Shown: positions 20,161 through 21,690 of the stretch, piece after piece
Numbering within the stretch: position 1 is the stretch's first letter
How the letters are laid out: every line of letters begins with the position of its first letter
From: an uncultured Bacteroidia bacterium
Lineage (GTDB): Bacteria; Bacteroidota; Bacteroidia; Bacteroidales; UBA932
DNA length: 21,690 nt
Direction: 5' to 3'
NCBI GenBank assembly: GCA_902767355.1
Contig: CACXHG010000061.1
Span: forward strand, 1-21,690
Notes under the pieces: generated by a model
What the model saw: only the letters and a program-made list of their open reading frames with translations
Databases searched by the model: none
What the model was told of the DNA's origin: nothing
Translations under genes and position numbers: made by a program

Positions 20161-20268
20161 GCTGGAGTGTAAAGCGCTGACACTTAGATGTATATGAAAA
20201 GTTACCCCTTGCTTTTTGTAGGGGTAACTTTGTGTAATTCGCAGAGTAATAGACGGTTATGCTCCAGC
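20161..20268 (+). repeat. Palindromic element, copy E (intergenic)
   Basis: This 108-bp element has perfect ends GCTGGAG (20161-20167) / CTCCAGC (20262-20268) and a perfect 11-bp central stem AAAGTTACCCC (20198-20208) / GGGGTAACTTT (20221-20231). In the frame used by the coding copies it reads G V stop S A D T stop, so the conserved CAA (Gln) codon is TAA here. It lies between the ends of the acyltransferase gene and the menG promoter. On the minus strand the central stem is followed by TTTTC and could act as a terminator for the acyltransferase unit. The rest of 20063-20309 holds only the menG promoter. Confidence 0.8.
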
Positions 20269-20309
20269 AGTGAGGCGCATCTCAGGCACTGCCGTCAGGC
20301 CCGCAGAGC

Positions 20310-21632
20310 CTATTGCCTGGGTGCCTTCTGGCCAAAGACGCACCAGCGCACGAAGGGGATGCGCCGCAGGATTTCGTAGAGCAGGGGAGAGAGCGTGAAC
20401 ACGGCCGCGGCCAGAATCAGATACATTGCCGCCGGCGGCAGCTGGGTGTAGGTCTTCATCATGTAGCCCAGACTGGCAATTACCAGATAGTGGACAATAT
20501 AGATGCCGTAGCTGGAGCTCGTCATATAGCCGGCAAAGCGGCTGGTGGCATCGAAGCGGGCCGCAAACCAGCCCATCATACCCAGGCAGGCCAGCCATCC
20601 GTAGAGGCAGTTGAGCGGGCTCTGGAGATATGCCGGCGAAGTGTTGTCCTGACCGAAAGTGGTGATTATCAGCGCTGCGCCGGCTATCACTGCGCCGGCC
20701 AGAAGAGGAACCCAGGCCCTGGCTACTTTTTGCTGAACCGCCTCGTGGCTGAAAACGTAGTAACCCAGCAGGAACGGAACAAGGTAGAACAGAGGCTTGT
20801 ACAGATTGTATAGTCCGTCCGGGCTCTGGGGCCTCGGCTCGCGTATGAGCGTTTGTTCGCCCAGCCAGAACAGTATGCCCAGCAGTACAATCGCTATTGT
20901 GCGCACGATGCCTTTACGGTCCCGGGCCTTGCCAGCTTTGCTGCTGTCCGGCAAGGTCTCACCAGCGGCCGCGCCGCCGCCCGGCGAAGTCTCCCCGCTG
21001 TTCTCGCACTGTGCATCGCCGGCCACGTTATTTGCCCTTGTGCCGGTTTCCCCGTCGTTTATGCCGGTCTCGCGCTGTGCATAACAGGCCGCGCGGCTTT
21101 CCCTGATGCCGCCGAAAAACTTTCCGCAAGCGCTCCAGAGGCGGTCCTTGGGGTCAATGGCGCGTAGCAGGAGCAGCACCAGGCACAGCAGCCAGAGCAC
21201 CTGTATGAACCAGAGCGGGCCGGTGCCGCTGATGGCCATAATTATGAACTTTGCCACTGCCGGTACTCCGTCAAACACGCCCTCCCTCTCGACTACGACC
21301 GTATTAAAGTATCCCACCATCCAGTGGAACACAAACAGGCCGATGGTGCCGGGCACCAACAGTTTGCGGGTGCGGGATCGGAACCACTCCCGGGCCGATT
21401 GCTTCTGAAGTGCGTACCTTGAACTGATGCCGGCCAGGATGAACAGCAGCGGCATGAACCAGGGGTAGAGGATATACATAATAATATCCTGATACTGCGG
21501 GCTGGCAGGGTACTCGCCAAAGCCGCCTATGCCGCCAAGGACTCCCTTGTTGTTATAGAAATAGAAGACGTGGTAGAGCAGCACCAGCAGTACCGTGACC
21601 CAACGCAGATTGTCAATCCAGTGCTTTCTCAT
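20310..21632 (-). CDS. Acyltransferase family 3 membrane protein
   Basis: A 440-residue multi-spanning inner-membrane protein of the acyltransferase-3 family, which O-acylates sugars of surface polysaccharides or similar acceptors. The N terminus RKHWIDNLRWVTVLLVLLYHVFYFY has the Asp-Asn-Leu-Arg and the essential-type His of the first helix; WFMPLLFILAGISSRYAL and SSYGIYIVHYLVIASLG are further family signatures. About ten hydrophobic helices are visible. A hydrophilic loop (about 178-242, ESRAACYAQRETGIND...) between the helices around LWLLCLVLLLLRA and IVRTIAIVLLGILFWLG is unusually long and contains a degenerate direct repeat. The start overlaps the stop of the upstream gene (ATGA), so the two are translationally coupled. 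Confidence 0.85.
   Translation of the reverse strand: MRKHWIDNLRWVTVLLVLLYHVFYFYNNKGVLGGIGGFGEYPASPQYQDIIMYILYPWFMPLLFILAGISSRYALQKQSAREWFRSRTRKLLVPGTIGLFVFHWMVGYFNTVVVEREGVFDGVPAVAKFIIMAISGTGPLWFIQVLWLLCLVLLLLRAIDPKDRLWSACGKFFGGIRESRAACYAQRETGINDGETGTRANNVAGDAQCENSGETSPGGGAAAGETLPDSSKAGKARDRKGIVRTIAIVLLGILFWLGEQTLIREPRPQSPDGLYNLYKPLFYLVPFLLGYYVFSHEAVQQKVARAWVPLLAGAVIAGAALIITTFGQDNTSPAYLQSPLNCLYGWLACLGMMGWFAARFDATSRFAGYMTSSSYGIYIVHYLVIASLGYMMKTYTQLPPAAMYLILAAAVFTLSPLLYEILRRIPFVRWCVFGQKAPRQ
21002..21082 (-). repeat. Degenerate 66-bp direct repeat in the acyltransferase loop
   Basis: TCTCGCACTGTGCAT (21002-21016) and TCTCGCGCTGTGCAT (21068-21082) differ at one base and are 66 bp (22 codons) apart, with further similarity on both sides. 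They encode AQCENSGET and AQRETGINDGET in the cytoplasmic- or periplasmic-loop insertion of the acyltransferase. The spacing is a multiple of three, so the duplication kept the frame. Confidence 0.6.
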
Positions 21633-21690
21633 TTTGAAAGGCCCTCCATCACCTGGTCTATCGCGCTCTGGAAAATCTCTGTCTTGACCA
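21629..21690 (-). CDS. C-terminal end of an upstream gene, possibly a TetR-type regulator (partial)
   Basis: Only the last 19 codons lie in the window; they read VKTEIFQSAIDQVMEGLSK and end in a TGA that overlaps the acyltransferase ATG. The amphipathic helix pattern is reminiscent of the C terminus of TetR-family repressors, but this is too short to assign. The ATGA overlap shows that it is co-transcribed with the acyltransferase. Function is left open. Confidence 0.5.
   Translation of the reverse strand, partial: VKTEIFQSAIDQVMEGLSK

Overview
The window looks like a chromosomal segment from a high-GC member of the Bacteroidales, possibly an Alistipes/Rikenellaceae-like gut bacterium; the family-level placement is inference. 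Evidence: several genes are preceded by the Bacteroidota promoter -7 box TAnnTTTG, Shine-Dalgarno sequences are absent, and the gene content is typical of the group (AmpG-like transporter with a NamZ-type lipoprotein, a GH106 lipoprotein, menaquinone genes, long-form HisG, fused HisB and HisIE).

Layout. Positions 1-1948 (+) hold the end of an AmpG-like MFS permease and a NamZ/DUF1343 lipoprotein, plausibly for peptidoglycan turnover. A large folded palindrome (1962-2068) ends this unit and the convergent galE (-). Next is a ModF-like protein with two ABC ATPase domains (-), enlarged by several in-frame repeats, and a divergent HAD phosphatase (+). A GH106 alpha-L-rhamnosidase-like lipoprotein (+) follows. 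From about 9425 to 17336 lies a complete histidine operon in one transcription unit: promoter, 18-codon His-rich leader peptide, attenuator, then hisG-hisD-hisC-hisB-hisH-hisA-hisF-hisIE, together giving every enzyme from PRPP and ATP to histidine. A two-Gate-domain membrane protein is 16 bp downstream. It converges on menA, with menG/ubiE upstream (both -), the last two steps of menaquinone synthesis. At the right edge are an acyltransferase-3 membrane protein and the last codons of a gene that overlaps it (both -).

Most unusual signals. (1) A family of 107-109 bp palindromic elements, five copies by eye, with terminal inverted repeats near GCTGGAGYGYAA and a central C-run/G-run hairpin. Four copies lie inside genes (two in the ABC protein, one in hisD, one in hisB), all in the same orientation and reading frame, encoding related ~36-residue peptides beginning G-[AV]-Q-x-[TA]-[DE]-x-Q and ending in P. 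The fifth is intergenic and carries stops in that frame. This resembles the logic of Rickettsia palindromic elements. (2) A second repeat family (GTCATCCCGAGCGCAGTCGA) has expanded inside hisB and entered hisH, so three of eight his enzymes carry repeat-derived insertions. (3) A well-formed his attenuator in which the leader, antiterminator and terminator can all be read from the sequence. (4) A 164-bp nested palindrome that exactly fills the hisD-hisC gap.

No tRNA, rRNA, CRISPR array or intact transposase gene was seen. No gene-free stretch exceeds 300 bases; the longest is 20063-20309.
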